Source of the DNA: JBMNOZ01 sp050943335
Lineage (GTDB): Bacteria > Bacillota > Desulfitobacteriia > Desulfitobacteriales > Syntrophobotulaceae
Length of the DNA stretch: 43,307 bases
NCBI GenBank assembly: GCA_050943335.1
Contig: JBMNOZ010000019.1
Coordinates: 1 to 43,307, forward strand
Direction of reading: 5' to 3'
The position numbers were made by a program, and so were the translations under genes. Shown here one piece after another: positions 24,708 to 34,010 of the stretch. Below the pieces are notes generated by a model. That model had not been told where the DNA came from and did not search any database. It was given only the letters and a program-made list of their open reading frames with translations. How positions within the stretch are numbered: position 1 is the stretch's first letter; each line of letters opens with the position of its first letter.

Positions 24708-26255
24708 TTGAGCAGCAGCGCAATTAGGAAAACAAATTTTTTGAAAAGAATATTATATTATCGAGTCTTGTTGATTGCTTTCTCTTTAATGTTGCAACTT
24801 GCGATACTGATCGGGGTAATCATTAAGTTTAATGATTACTTCGTTTTCTTCTACGCTTTAAGTATTTTGGTTAGTTTTTTGGTAGTAGTCTGGATTTTGA
24901 ACCATCATTTAAATCCAGATTATAAAATTGCTTGGATTATCATTATCTTGCTCTTTCCAATCTTTGGGGGTTTGATTTATATTTTCTTTGCTAACAGCCC
25001 CTTATGTCAGCGCCGCAAGAAAAAAATGGCGGTTATTCAAGCAAAAGCCTTAACAGCTTTAAATCCCCAGCTATCTGTGCTTGCTGAATTAGAACGGAAG
25101 AACCAAACTGCGGCCAACCAATCCCGCTACCTGCAAGACTTTGCTCATAGTCCCATCTATAAAAATACTTTCACAGAATACCTTCCCACGGGGGAAATAA
25201 CTTTTGAAAGATTAAAAGAGGAATTACTCAAAGCCGAACATTATATTTTTTTAGAATACTTTATTATCGAAGAAGGAATAATGTGGGACAGTATCCTTGA
25301 AATCCTGAAGGAAAAAGTTAAGCAGGGTTTGGAGGTTAGGGTTATTTATGATGATGTGGGTTGTTTGTTTACTCTTCCTTATGGATATAATAAAGATTTG
25401 GAGAAAATGGGAATCAAATGTTCGGTTTTTAATCCCTTGTTACCGGTCTTATCCTTAAGATTTAACAATCGTGATCATCGTAAAATTGCTATTATTGACG
25501 GCCATACCGCCTTTACCGGCGGCATTAATTTGGCTGATGAGTATATTAATGCTTACGAGAAATACGGGCATTGGAAGGATTCGGCAATTATGTTAAAAGG
25601 GGAGGCGGTCTGGAGCTTTACAGTCTTGTTCTTGTCCATGTGGGATTACTTGCGGGGCGAAGATGAAGATTTTAATCTTTTTAAAAGTCCTAATTTACCA
25701 GAAGGTCAAAGTGAAGATTGGGGCTATGTTCAGCCTTTTGCTGACAATCCCGATAATGAAGCTGTAGGGGAAATAGTGTATTTGAATATGATTAATAAAG
25801 CCCAGAAGTATGTTTATATCACTACCCCTTACTTGATTGTGGACAACCAAATGATCACCGCTCTCTCTGCAGCAGCTAAATCAGGGGTGGACGTACGACT
25901 TATTACCCCTTATATTGGAGATAAGTGGTTTGTTCAGGTGGTTAGTAGATCCTACTATAAAAATTTGATTAGCAACGGGGTAAAAATATACGAATATCTA
26001 CCCGGATTTATTCATTCCAAAACTTTTGTTGTTGATGATTGCTATGGAATAGTGGGAACAATAAATATGGATTATCGCAGTCTTTATATGCATTTCGAAT
26101 GTGGTGTTTGGATGTATGGAAGCAAAAGCGTTTTAGACATTAAAGATGATTTTTTAAAGACCTTGGAGAAAAGCAAACAAATAGGGTTAAAGGACATTAA
26201 GTGGTATAGATCGTGGCTGGGATCCCTGTTGCGTATTTTTGCCCAATTTATGTAA
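24708..26255 (+). CDS. cls: Cardiolipin synthase (phospholipase D family)
   Basis: Joins two phosphatidylglycerol molecules into cardiolipin at the membrane. Two transmembrane segments (about 15-35 and 42-62) plus a short hydrophobic stretch near 75-90 precede two phospholipase D-type HKD motifs: HRKIAIIDG near residue 257 and HSKTFVVDD near 436. The C-terminal signature MDYRSLYMHFECGVWMYG is present. Length 515 matches bacterial Cls. Start is TTG with a GGTGGGGG ribosome site. It closes the block that separates ispG from proS; functionally it connects to cdsA at 16.1 kb. Confidence 0.93.
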   Translation: MSSSAIRKTNFLKRILYYRVLLIAFSLMLQLAILIGVIIKFNDYFVFFYALSILVSFLVVVWILNHHLNPDYKIAWIIIILLFPIFGGLIYIFFANSPLCQRRKKKMAVIQAKALTALNPQLSVLAELERKNQTAANQSRYLQDFAHSPIYKNTFTEYLPTGEITFERLKEELLKAEHYIFLEYFIIEEGIMWDSILEILKEKVKQGLEVRVIYDDVGCLFTLPYGYNKDLEKMGIKCSVFNPLLPVLSLRFNNRDHRKIAIIDGHTAFTGGINLADEYINAYEKYGHWKDSAIMLKGEAVWSFTVLFLSMWDYLRGEDEDFNLFKSPNLPEGQSEDWGYVQPFADNPDNEAVGEIVYLNMINKAQKYVYITTPYLIVDNQMITALSAAAKSGVDVRLITPYIGDKWFVQVVSRSYYKNLISNGVKIYEYLPGFIHSKTFVVDDCYGIVGTINMDYRSLYMHFECGVWMYGSKSVLDIKDDFLKTLEKSKQIGLKDIKWYRSWLGSLLRIFAQFM

Positions 26256-26307
26256 AGGCTATCGGAGTTTTATTCCGGTTTAGAACAAGAAAGGATGAAT
26301 AATAAAC

Positions 26308-28053
26308 ATGAGAGTAAGTGAGATGCTTAATCCTACTTTGCGTGAAGTGCCTGCAGAGGCCGAAGTAGTGAGTCACAAGTTGATGCTTAGAGCCGGTTTT
26401 ATTCGGCGAGTTGCCGCCGGCATCTATACATATCTCCCCCTTGCTCTAAGGGTTATCAGGAAAATAGAACAAATAATCAGGGAAGAAATGGATGCTGCTG
26501 GCGGTCAGGAACTATTGCTCCCGATTGTCCAGCCGGCAGAAATATGGCGGGAAACCGGACGTTGGGATGTTTATGGACCGGAAATGTTTAGACTTAAAGA
26601 TCGACATAATAGGGAATTTTGCTTAGGGCCTACCCATGAAGAATTGATCACTGATTTGGCGCAGGCTGAGATACGTTCTTACAAACAGCTCCCTATGCTT
26701 CTTTATCAAATCCAAAACAAATATCGGGATGAGAGAAGGCCCCGTTTTGGTTTAATGCGGGGACGGGAGTTTATAATGAAGGATCTCTATTCCTTTGATC
26801 GGGACCAGGAAGGAGCTAAGATCAGTTATCAGAAAATGTATGAAGCTTATGAACGAATTTTTTCTCGCTGTGGCTTAACCTTTCGGGCCGTGGAAGCCGA
26901 TGCCGGGGCTATAGGAGGAAGCGGGGGAACCCATGAATTTATGGTTCTCGCAGAATCAGGCGAAGCCGGGATTGTCTACTGCACTGATTGCAGTTATGCA
27001 GCAAATGTGGAAAAAGCAGAATGCCAACCCCGTCCAGTTGCTGAAGAACCAGGGAGTTTTTCTGAAAATGAGTCTCTCAAAGAGGTCCATACCCCGGATA
27101 TTAAAACAATCGAAGAAGTTGCTGAGTTTTTAGGTCTTCCGAAAACCTCATTAATTAAATCCTTAATGTATAAAGCAGATGATAAGTATTATTTGGTCTT
27201 AGTCCGCGGGGACCGGGAAGTGAATGAAGTCAAGATTAATAACGAATTAGGCCCCTTCATGAATTTAAGATTGGCCCTGCCCGAAGAAATAGAGGCCCTT
27301 CTTAATTGTGAACCGGGATTTGTTGGGCCCGTCGGTCTTCCAAAAGAAATTTTAATTGTTGCCGACCAGGAAGTGGCAAAAATGAAATCCGGGGCCTGTG
27401 GAGCGAATAAGAAGGATTTTCATTTAGTTAATGTGGTTTATGAACGGGATTTTAAACCTCATAGGGTTCTGGATTTACGGTTGGTTACTGCTGGGGAACC
27501 CTGTCCCCGTTGCTCTGGTTATCTTAAAGAAGCTCGAGGGATTGAAGTTGGTCAGGTCTTTAATTTAGGGACAACATATAGTGAAGCTTTAAAAGCGACT
27601 TTTCTCAATGAAAAAGGGGAAGAACAACCATGCTACATGGGCTGTTACGGGATTGGAGTAAGTAGGACAATGGCGGCGGCAATAGAACAAAACTTTGATG
27701 AAAATGGGATTATTTGGCCGCTATCCATAGCTCCTTACCATTGTATTGTTGTGCCGGTCACTTTAAAAAATCAAGAGGTTGTGCAGACAGCGGAGAACCT
27801 ATATCAAGAATTAAAAGAATTGGGAGTGGAAGCTGTCTACGATGATCGCGACGAACGGGCCGGGGTAAAGTTTAAGGATGCAGACCTTGTGGGCTATCCT
27901 TTACGGATAACTCTTGGTTCCAAAACTTTGGCGGAAGGTAAAGTCGAGCTTTTTTACCGCCAGAGCGGGAAAGTAGAATTAATAGAAGTCACTAAAGTTT
28001 GCGAAAGGGTTAAAGAAATTGTTCAATCGGCCTTAAAAACCAAGGACTTATAA
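26308..28053 (+). CDS. proS: Prolyl-tRNA synthetase
   Basis: Class II synthetase that charges tRNA-Pro. The N-terminal catalytic core shows RAGFIRRVAAGIYTYLPL, LLPIVQPAEIW, FCLGPTHEELIT (motif 2 region) and RDERRPRFGLMRGREFIMKD; the editing insertion occupies about residues 230-390; motif 3 appears as CYGIGVSRTMAA; the anticodon-binding domain is C-terminal (VYDDRDERAGVKFKDADLVG). At 581 residues with the insertion it is the bacterial-type enzyme. No T-box fits in the 52-nt upstream gap. It is followed almost directly by polC. Confidence 0.97.
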   Translation: MRVSEMLNPTLREVPAEAEVVSHKLMLRAGFIRRVAAGIYTYLPLALRVIRKIEQIIREEMDAAGGQELLLPIVQPAEIWRETGRWDVYGPEMFRLKDRHNREFCLGPTHEELITDLAQAEIRSYKQLPMLLYQIQNKYRDERRPRFGLMRGREFIMKDLYSFDRDQEGAKISYQKMYEAYERIFSRCGLTFRAVEADAGAIGGSGGTHEFMVLAESGEAGIVYCTDCSYAANVEKAECQPRPVAEEPGSFSENESLKEVHTPDIKTIEEVAEFLGLPKTSLIKSLMYKADDKYYLVLVRGDREVNEVKINNELGPFMNLRLALPEEIEALLNCEPGFVGPVGLPKEILIVADQEVAKMKSGACGANKKDFHLVNVVYERDFKPHRVLDLRLVTAGEPCPRCSGYLKEARGIEVGQVFNLGTTYSEALKATFLNEKGEEQPCYMGCYGIGVSRTMAAAIEQNFDENGIIWPLSIAPYHCIVVPVTLKNQEVVQTAENLYQELKELGVEAVYDDRDERAGVKFKDADLVGYPLRITLGSKTLAEGKVELFYRQSGKVELIEVTKVCERVKEIVQSALKTKDL

Positions 28054-28102
28054 ATTGGTTTTTTGGGAGGGTAGCTATTCACTGCTTGCGGGAGGATATA
28101 TA

Positions 28103-31100
28103 GTGCTTAATACCGGCTCTAAGAATAGTGTCAAGTTATCAGAAGCTCCTTTCTTTAAGCGTTTTATCGCAGAACATGATCATAAAATAAGCGCTGCCGC
28201 AGATAAAATATTATTGGAACGGGTGGAGGTTCTTCCAAGCAAGAGGAGATGGATACTCCACTTTTCCTTGTTAGATTCAGTAGAAAAAGAAATCTTGGAA
28301 TTTTTTGCTGATTCTTTAGAAGAATTTTTGCAGTCTGATATTAAGGTTGGTTTCCAAACGGATGCTGAAAAAAAACCAAAAACCACGGGGCTAAATCTGG
28401 AACAGTTATGCAGGGAGCACTGGGCGGAAATAGTTCGAGATCTGGGGGTGAAGGTGCCCTCGCTTAAAGGCTGGCTTTCAACTAGCGAGAGCATGTACGC
28501 TGTTCAGGAGGAAAACTTAACTATCAAGTTGCCCAGTGTTATGGCGCTAGAATATTGTCGCTTAAAACAAGAAAGCATTAAAAATTATTTTCAAGAAAAC
28601 TATGGTTTGGAGATCAAGCTCTTTTGGGAAATAGATGAATCCGCTGATGAGGAGCCTGGTTTTGATCCGGAAAAAGAAGAACAAAGATATTTGCAAAGGA
28701 TTCTAACGGCTAAGAAGTCTTCCAGCCAAGAAAACGTGCAAAATTCTGTTTTGCTCGGGAAAGATTTCAAAGGGGAATCTTGTGCACTTAAAGATATTCA
28801 TGAAGAAGAGAAACAAATTATTGTCGAAGGGGAGGTCAGGGAATTGGAAAGCCGTCGTTTAAAAAGCGGCCGGCTTCTCATTTCCTTTGGCCTTACAGAC
28901 AAAACCAATTCTATTTATTGTAAGATTTTCCGCGAAGAAAATGAATCAAGACTTCCCATAAATGTTGGGGATTGGTTAAGAGTAAGGGGGGCGGTTCAGT
29001 TTGATCGCTATACGACCGAACTCACTTTACACCCCAGAGATATTATAAAAATTCCGCCCAAAGTTAGAATGGACAAGGCCTTCCAAAAGAGAATCGAGCT
29101 TCACCTGCACACCAAAATGTCGGAAATGGATGGGGTATCCTCTGTTCAAAGCTTGATTAGTCGTGCTGCTGAGTGGGGGCACCAGGCGATTGCAATTACT
29201 GATCATGGCGTTGTCCAGGCTTTTCCGGAGGCAGCCGAAGCCGGGAAAGCGAATAATATTAAAGTTATCTTCGGTATGGAAGGGTATTTAATGGAGGAAC
29301 AGCTGGAGGGCGAAAGTTCTCAAACCTCTTCTGGTTCTTTTTTTCACATTATTCTTCTGGCTAGAAATCGAACCGGTTTAAAAAATCTATATAAACTGGT
29401 TACTTATTCTCATCTCCGATATTTTTATCGACGGCCAAGAATTCCGAAATCTGTTTTGAATAAGCATCGCGAAGGATTGATCCTTGGTTCGGCATGTGAA
29501 GCCGGGGAACTGATCAGGGCGATAATAAGAGGAGCTACGGATGAGGAGATTAAAGAAATAGCTTCATATTACGATTATTTAGAAATCCAGCCGACCGGGA
29601 ATAATATGTTTTTGGTACGGCGGGGGGATGTAAAAGACATTGGAGATCTTGAAAGAATAAACTGTAGAATTGTCAACCTGGGCAAAGAGCTTGGAATACC
29701 AGTTGTGGCTACCGGCGACGTCCATTTTTTAGACCCGGAGGACGAGGTTTTTCGTCGTATTCTGATGGCTGGCAAGGGTTATAGCGATGCTGATGAGCAA
29801 GCTCCTTTATATTTCAAAACTACAGAAGAGATGCTGGAGGAGTTTTCTTACCTGGGTGAGGACGCACAGGCCGTTGTGGTCGATAATCCGGTGTGGATTG
29901 CTAATCAAATAGAGGAATTAAAACCGTTTCCCGATGGGTTTTTTGAACCTAAAATTGAGGGCGCTGAGGATAGAATCAGGGAGATGGCTTGGAGCAAGGC
30001 CTACGACCTTTATGGCAATCCCTTGCCTAAAATTGTAGAGCAGGTGCTCCAAAAGGAATTAGAATCAATTATTGGTAACGGTTTTGCTGTACTCTATCTT
30101 ATCGCTCATCTTTTGGTTCGCAAATCGAACGAGGACGGTTACCTAGTAGGTTCTCGCGGCTCAGTAGGGTCCTCGTTGGTGGCAACTTTAACTGGGATTA
30201 CAGAAGTAAACCCCCTTCCGCCGCATTACCGATGCGCGAATCAAAACTGTCTTTATTCCGAATTTTATACGGACGGAAGTGTAGGTTCTGGAGCTGATTT
30301 GCCAGATAAACTTTGCCCGCGTTGTGGGAGGGAACTAGAAAAAGACGGTCATGACATCTGTTTTGAAACCTTTCTCGGTTTCGAAGGGGATAAAATACCG
30401 GATATTGATTTAAACTTTTCTGGCGAATATCAGCCCCGGGCTCATAAATATGCTGAAGAGATATTTGGGAAGGAAAATGTCTATCGGGCGGGCACGATTT
30501 CAACGGTTGCCGAAAAGACAGCTTTTGGTTTTGTAAAAAACTATTTAGAGGAGAGAAACATTCGCTGCAACCAAACAGAATTGAATAGACTTGTTGAAGG
30601 TTGCGCCGGGGTGAAAAGAACAACGGGCCAACACCCCGGAGGTCTTATGGTTGTTCCTAAAGAATGCGATATTTTTGATTTCTCTCCCTTGCAAAGACCG
30701 GCCAATGATACCGATTCAGAAATAACCACTACCCACTTTGATTACCGCTCAATATCTGGGCGTTTAGTAAAACTAGATATTCTCGGTCACGATGATCCGA
30801 CCTCTCTAAAAATGCTTGAAGATTTAACAGGCGTTAAGGCTGATACAATTAGATTTGATGATCAAGAAACACTATCCTTATTCTCGGGGCCCGAGGCTTT
30901 AAAGGTCAGTCCTGAGGAGCTGGGAGTAAAGACAGGCACTCTTGGCATTCCTGAATTCGGAACAAAGTTTGTGAGACAGATGCTTGAGGAAACGAAACCC
31001 TCTAATTTCTCTCATCTGGTACGGATTTCGGGTCTTTCCCACGGGACTAATGTTTGGGTGGGCAATGCTCGGGATTTAATTTTGAATAAGACTGCCGATA

Positions 31101-31819
31101 TCTCGCAGATTATTGCTTGCCGGGATGATATTATGGTCTATCTTATTCAGAAAGGTTTGGATCCAAAACATTCTTTTAAGATTATGGAACAGGTGCGCAA
31201 GGGTAAGGGTCTTAAACCAGAAGATGTGGAAGCTATGAAAAAACATGATGTTCCGGAGTGGTATATAAATTCCTGTCAGAAAATCAGCTATTTGTTTCCT
31301 AAGGCTCACGCTGTCGCATATGTAATGATGGCTTTTCGTATTGCTTGGTTTAAAATTAATTATCCCCAGGCTTTCTATGCTACTTTTTTTACGGTGCGGG
31401 TTGACGAATTTGACGCCGAGCTAATTTGCGGTGGATTGTCTCGGTGTCGACAGGCAATCAAAGAGATAGAGAGTAAAGGGAATAATGCTAGTCCAAAAGA
31501 AAAGAGTTTTTTGACTATTTTAGAACTGGCCGTTGAGATGTATTGCCGGGGCATAAAATTGCGGAAAGTTGACCTTTGGGAATCGGATTCCACACGATTT
31601 TTAATAACTGAGGACGGATTACTGCCGCCTTTTTCTGCCCTTCAAGGTATTGGAAGAACAGCGGCTGACAATATTGTAAAATTACGCGCTCAAGGGATGA
31701 TTAAGTCTGTGGAAGACCTTCAAAGCCGGGGGAAAATCAGCAAAACAGTTCTCGAGGTGCTACAGACCCACGGCTGTTTTCATGGCCTTCCAGAAAAAAA
31801 TCAGTTGAGTCTGTTTTAA
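28103..31819 (+). CDS. polC: DNA polymerase III PolC-type, lacking the exonuclease insert
   Basis: Replicative polymerase of low-GC Gram-positives. In order: N-terminal domain (1-210), OB fold (about 240-315), PHP domain with HLHT (334-337) and ITDH (365-368), then the polymerase with a zinc site (CANQNC, CPRCG), catalytic Asp767/Asp769 (PDIDLNFSG), YRAGTI and a helix-hairpin-helix (ALQGIGRTAADNI). It ends QLSLF, a clamp-binding pentapeptide. It has 1238 residues against about 1440 in Bacillus: only about 20 residues stand where the 3'-5' exonuclease is normally inserted within PHP, around 395-415. The GTG at 28103 has GGAGG 7 nt upstream; a TTG at 28055 would add 16 residues. Confidence 0.95.
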   Translation: MLNTGSKNSVKLSEAPFFKRFIAEHDHKISAAADKILLERVEVLPSKRRWILHFSLLDSVEKEILEFFADSLEEFLQSDIKVGFQTDAEKKPKTTGLNLEQLCREHWAEIVRDLGVKVPSLKGWLSTSESMYAVQEENLTIKLPSVMALEYCRLKQESIKNYFQENYGLEIKLFWEIDESADEEPGFDPEKEEQRYLQRILTAKKSSSQENVQNSVLLGKDFKGESCALKDIHEEEKQIIVEGEVRELESRRLKSGRLLISFGLTDKTNSIYCKIFREENESRLPINVGDWLRVRGAVQFDRYTTELTLHPRDIIKIPPKVRMDKAFQKRIELHLHTKMSEMDGVSSVQSLISRAAEWGHQAIAITDHGVVQAFPEAAEAGKANNIKVIFGMEGYLMEEQLEGESSQTSSGSFFHIILLARNRTGLKNLYKLVTYSHLRYFYRRPRIPKSVLNKHREGLILGSACEAGELIRAIIRGATDEEIKEIASYYDYLEIQPTGNNMFLVRRGDVKDIGDLERINCRIVNLGKELGIPVVATGDVHFLDPEDEVFRRILMAGKGYSDADEQAPLYFKTTEEMLEEFSYLGEDAQAVVVDNPVWIANQIEELKPFPDGFFEPKIEGAEDRIREMAWSKAYDLYGNPLPKIVEQVLQKELESIIGNGFAVLYLIAHLLVRKSNEDGYLVGSRGSVGSSLVATLTGITEVNPLPPHYRCANQNCLYSEFYTDGSVGSGADLPDKLCPRCGRELEKDGHDICFETFLGFEGDKIPDIDLNFSGEYQPRAHKYAEEIFGKENVYRAGTISTVAEKTAFGFVKNYLEERNIRCNQTELNRLVEGCAGVKRTTGQHPGGLMVVPKECDIFDFSPLQRPANDTDSEITTTHFDYRSISGRLVKLDILGHDDPTSLKMLEDLTGVKADTIRFDDQETLSLFSGPEALKVSPEELGVKTGTLGIPEFGTKFVRQMLEETKPSNFSHLVRISGLSHGTNVWVGNARDLILNKTADISQIIACRDDIMVYLIQKGLDPKHSFKIMEQVRKGKGLKPEDVEAMKKHDVPEWYINSCQKISYLFPKAHAVAYVMMAFRIAWFKINYPQAFYATFFTVRVDEFDAELICGGLSRCRQAIKEIESKGNNASPKEKSFLTILELAVEMYCRGIKLRKVDLWESDSTRFLITEDGLLPPFSALQGIGRTAADNIVKLRAQGMIKSVEDLQSRGKISKTVLEVLQTHGCFHGLPEKNQLSLF

Positions 31820-31831
31820 ATTTTGTGTATA

Positions 31832-31860
31832 TTGCAGAGTAGAAAAGTTTATGATATATT
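31832..31860 (+). promoter_or_regulatory. Candidate promoter of the rimP-nusA-infB operon
   Basis: -35 TTGCAG (31832-31837), 17-nt spacer, -10 TATATT (31855-31860), followed 36 nt later by a strong hairpin. The -35 is a weak match. Confidence 0.4.
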
Positions 31861-31895
31861 GGGATAAGAAATTATTCAGAAGCAAGTTTTTAGCT

Positions 31896-31921
31896 AGAGT
31901 GGGGACTGCCCACTCTTTAAT
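31896..31921 (+). terminator. Attenuator-like hairpin upstream of rimP
   Basis: A perfect 8-bp stem, AGAGTGGG (31896-31903) with CCCACTCT (31909-31916), closes a 5-nt loop and runs into TTAATTTAG. It sits in the untranslated leader, 94 nt before rimP, so it could attenuate the operon, possibly in response to NusA level. Confidence 0.55.
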
Positions 31922-32009
31922 TTAGTGTACCGAAAAAAATGGTTGTTCGGTAAAAACTAACAGTGAGCTTTTCAATTCAAGGTCTGGGTGCAATAGAAAG
32001 GAAAGACAA

Positions 32010-32468
32010 ATGGGTAAAACTATTATAGATAAGGTCAAAAAATTAGCTGAGCCTAGGGTTTCCGAACTTGGTCTTGAGCTTGTGGATGTAGAGTATACTA
32101 AGGAAGGTGCGCATTGGTATTTAAGATTATTTATCGATAAGGACGGCGGGGTAGACGTTGATGATTGTGCTCTAGTCAGCCACAAGATTAGCGAGATACT
32201 TGATCGCGAGAACCCTATCCCCCAAGCCTATATGTTGGAAGTATCTTCTCCGGGGGTGGAAAGACCGCTGACAAGTAAAGAAGATTACGAAAAATATAAG
32301 GGAGAACTGGTTAGTATTTATTCAACGAAGCCTTACCGAGGCTATACTTGTTTTACCGGCTACCTTAAAGGATTGGAAGGGGAACGAGTGGTTTTGGAGT
32401 ATGAGGGACAGAGAATAGATATCCCTTATGACCTTGTGGAAAAAGCTCATTTGACATTCGAGTTTTAA
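32010..32468 (+). CDS. rimP: Ribosome maturation factor RimP
   Basis: Needed for maturation of the 30S subunit. The two-domain family pattern is clear: VRELGLELVDVEY-like text near residues 14-30 (SELGLELVDVEYTKEG), LRLFIDKDGGVDVDDCALVS, LEVSSPGVERPL and, in the C-terminal SH3-like domain, VLEYEGQRIDIPYDLVEKA. Length 152 is standard. AAAGGAAAG precedes the ATG. First gene of the nusA operon. Confidence 0.95.
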   Translation: MGKTIIDKVKKLAEPRVSELGLELVDVEYTKEGAHWYLRLFIDKDGGVDVDDCALVSHKISEILDRENPIPQAYMLEVSSPGVERPLTSKEDYEKYKGELVSIYSTKPYRGYTCFTGYLKGLEGERVVLEYEGQRIDIPYDLVEKAHLTFEF

Positions 32469-32495
32469 TTAAACGGTGAGGGGGAATTTAAGCAG

Positions 32496-33908
32496 ATGAA
32501 CATGGAGTTCATTGAAGCTATTCACGAATTAGAAAAGGAGAAGGGCATTTCCGCCGATATTTTATTTGAGGCCATAGAGGCGGCTCTTATCTCGGCGTAT
32601 AAAAAGAATTTTTCTTCTTTACAAAATGTTAGGATTCATATAGAGCGTCTTACCGGGGAGATCAAGGTTTATGCTCGGAAAAGTATTGTGGAGAAAGTTG
32701 AGGACCCGCGGCTTCAAATATCCTTAGAAGAGGCGAGAAAAATTAACCCTAATTTTGAGTATGACGATATTGTTGAGTTTGAGGTTACCCCGCGGGAATT
32801 TGGGCGCATTGCAGCCCAGACGGCTAAACAAGTTGTGGTGCAAAGAATTCGGGAAGCAGAACGGGGATTGATTTATGACGAGTTCATCAATAAGGAAGGG
32901 GACATCGTCACCGGGATAGTACAGCGCTATGAACAACGTAATGTAGTTATAGACCTGGGGAAAGTCGAAGCCCTATTACCCGCTTCGGAGCAAATCCCCG
33001 GCGAAACCTATCAGCCTTTTGAAAGAATAAAAACCTTTGTTGTCGAAGTAAAGAAGACGACAAAGGGACCTCAGATCCTTCTCTCTCGTACACACCCGGG
33101 GTTGATAAAAAGATTGTTTGAATTGGAAGTTCCCGAAATCCATGACGGCATCGTCGAAATCAAGGCTGTAGCTCGGGAAGCTGGAGCCCGATCGAAAATT
33201 GCCGTTTATTCGAAGGATAAGAATGTCGATCCAGTGGGAGCTTGCGTTGGTCCTCGGGGTAGCCGGGTCCAAAATATAGTCAATGAATTAAAAGGCGAAA
33301 AGATGGATATCATTAACTGGTCTGAAGATCCGGTGGAGTTTGTTTCTAATGCTTTATCCCCTGCTAAGGTTTTAGGAGTTTTTCCGAAGGAAGAAGATAA
33401 AATGACTTTAGTTGTTGTGCCAGATTATCAGCTTTCCCTGGCTATAGGGAAAGAAGGGCAAAATGCTCGTTTAGCGGCTAAACTTACCGGTTGGAAAATA
33501 GATATTAAAAGCGAAACTCAAGCTCTTGATCAAAACTTGATTATTTCCGAGCCTTATTATGGATATGACGAAGATGAACAGTTCAGCGATGATGGCGAGT
33601 ATTACGATGAATATGATGTTTCTTCAGAAGAAGAATATTTAGAATACGAGGAACACTCGGAAGAGGAATATTCCGATGAAGATAAAGAATACGTAGATGA
33701 CGAGTATGTGGAATATAACGATGAGGAATATTTTGAAGAAGAGTATGCTGACGACGAAGAACACGACGAAGAATATGTTGACGAAGAATTCGATGAAGAG
33801 TATGCTGACGACGAAGAATACGACGAAGAATATGTCGAGGAAGAGGACTTTGAGGAAGAAGATTTAGAATATGAAACAAGTATGGAACAAGTAGAAGATT
33901 CTCAGTAA
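32496..33908 (+). CDS. nusA: Transcription factor NusA with a long acidic tail
   Basis: RNA-polymerase-bound elongation, pausing and termination factor. The N-terminal RNAP-binding domain spans 1-130, S1 about 135-199 (GDIVTGIVQRYEQRNVVIDL), KH1 about 230-290 (GACVGPRGSRVQNI) and KH2 about 305-340 (SLAIGKEGQNARLAAKLTGW). Firmicutes NusA usually ends near here (about 370 residues). This one continues to 470 with a tail (341-470) made almost entirely of Glu, Asp and Tyr, partly encoded by a 57-bp tandem repeat. A second ATG at 32502 is possible. Confidence 0.96.
   Translation: MNMEFIEAIHELEKEKGISADILFEAIEAALISAYKKNFSSLQNVRIHIERLTGEIKVYARKSIVEKVEDPRLQISLEEARKINPNFEYDDIVEFEVTPREFGRIAAQTAKQVVVQRIREAERGLIYDEFINKEGDIVTGIVQRYEQRNVVIDLGKVEALLPASEQIPGETYQPFERIKTFVVEVKKTTKGPQILLSRTHPGLIKRLFELEVPEIHDGIVEIKAVAREAGARSKIAVYSKDKNVDPVGACVGPRGSRVQNIVNELKGEKMDIINWSEDPVEFVSNALSPAKVLGVFPKEEDKMTLVVVPDYQLSLAIGKEGQNARLAAKLTGWKIDIKSETQALDQNLIISEPYYGYDEDEQFSDDGEYYDEYDVSSEEEYLEYEEHSEEEYSDEDKEYVDDEYVEYNDEEYFEEEYADDEEHDEEYVDEEFDEEYADDEEYDEEYVEEEDFEEEDLEYETSMEQVEDSQ
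33738..33851 (+). repeat. 57-bp tandem repeat in the nusA tail
   Basis: Two adjacent 57-nt units, 33738-33794 and 33795-33851. The first 44 nt differ at only two positions (both synonymous or His/Tyr changes), the rest drifts. They encode EEYADDEEHDEEYVDEEFD and EEYADDEEYDEEYVEEEDF. Being in frame (19 codons), copy-number change would lengthen or shorten the tail without a frameshift. Confidence 0.85.
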
Positions 33909-34010
33909 TATAATGATAGGGAGGATCAATATCTCCCGAGGGAAAGCGAAAAAAAAGGTTACTCGGGATAGGCGTGTTTCTACTAGCAACACAAATAGGA
34001 AGGTGACCGA

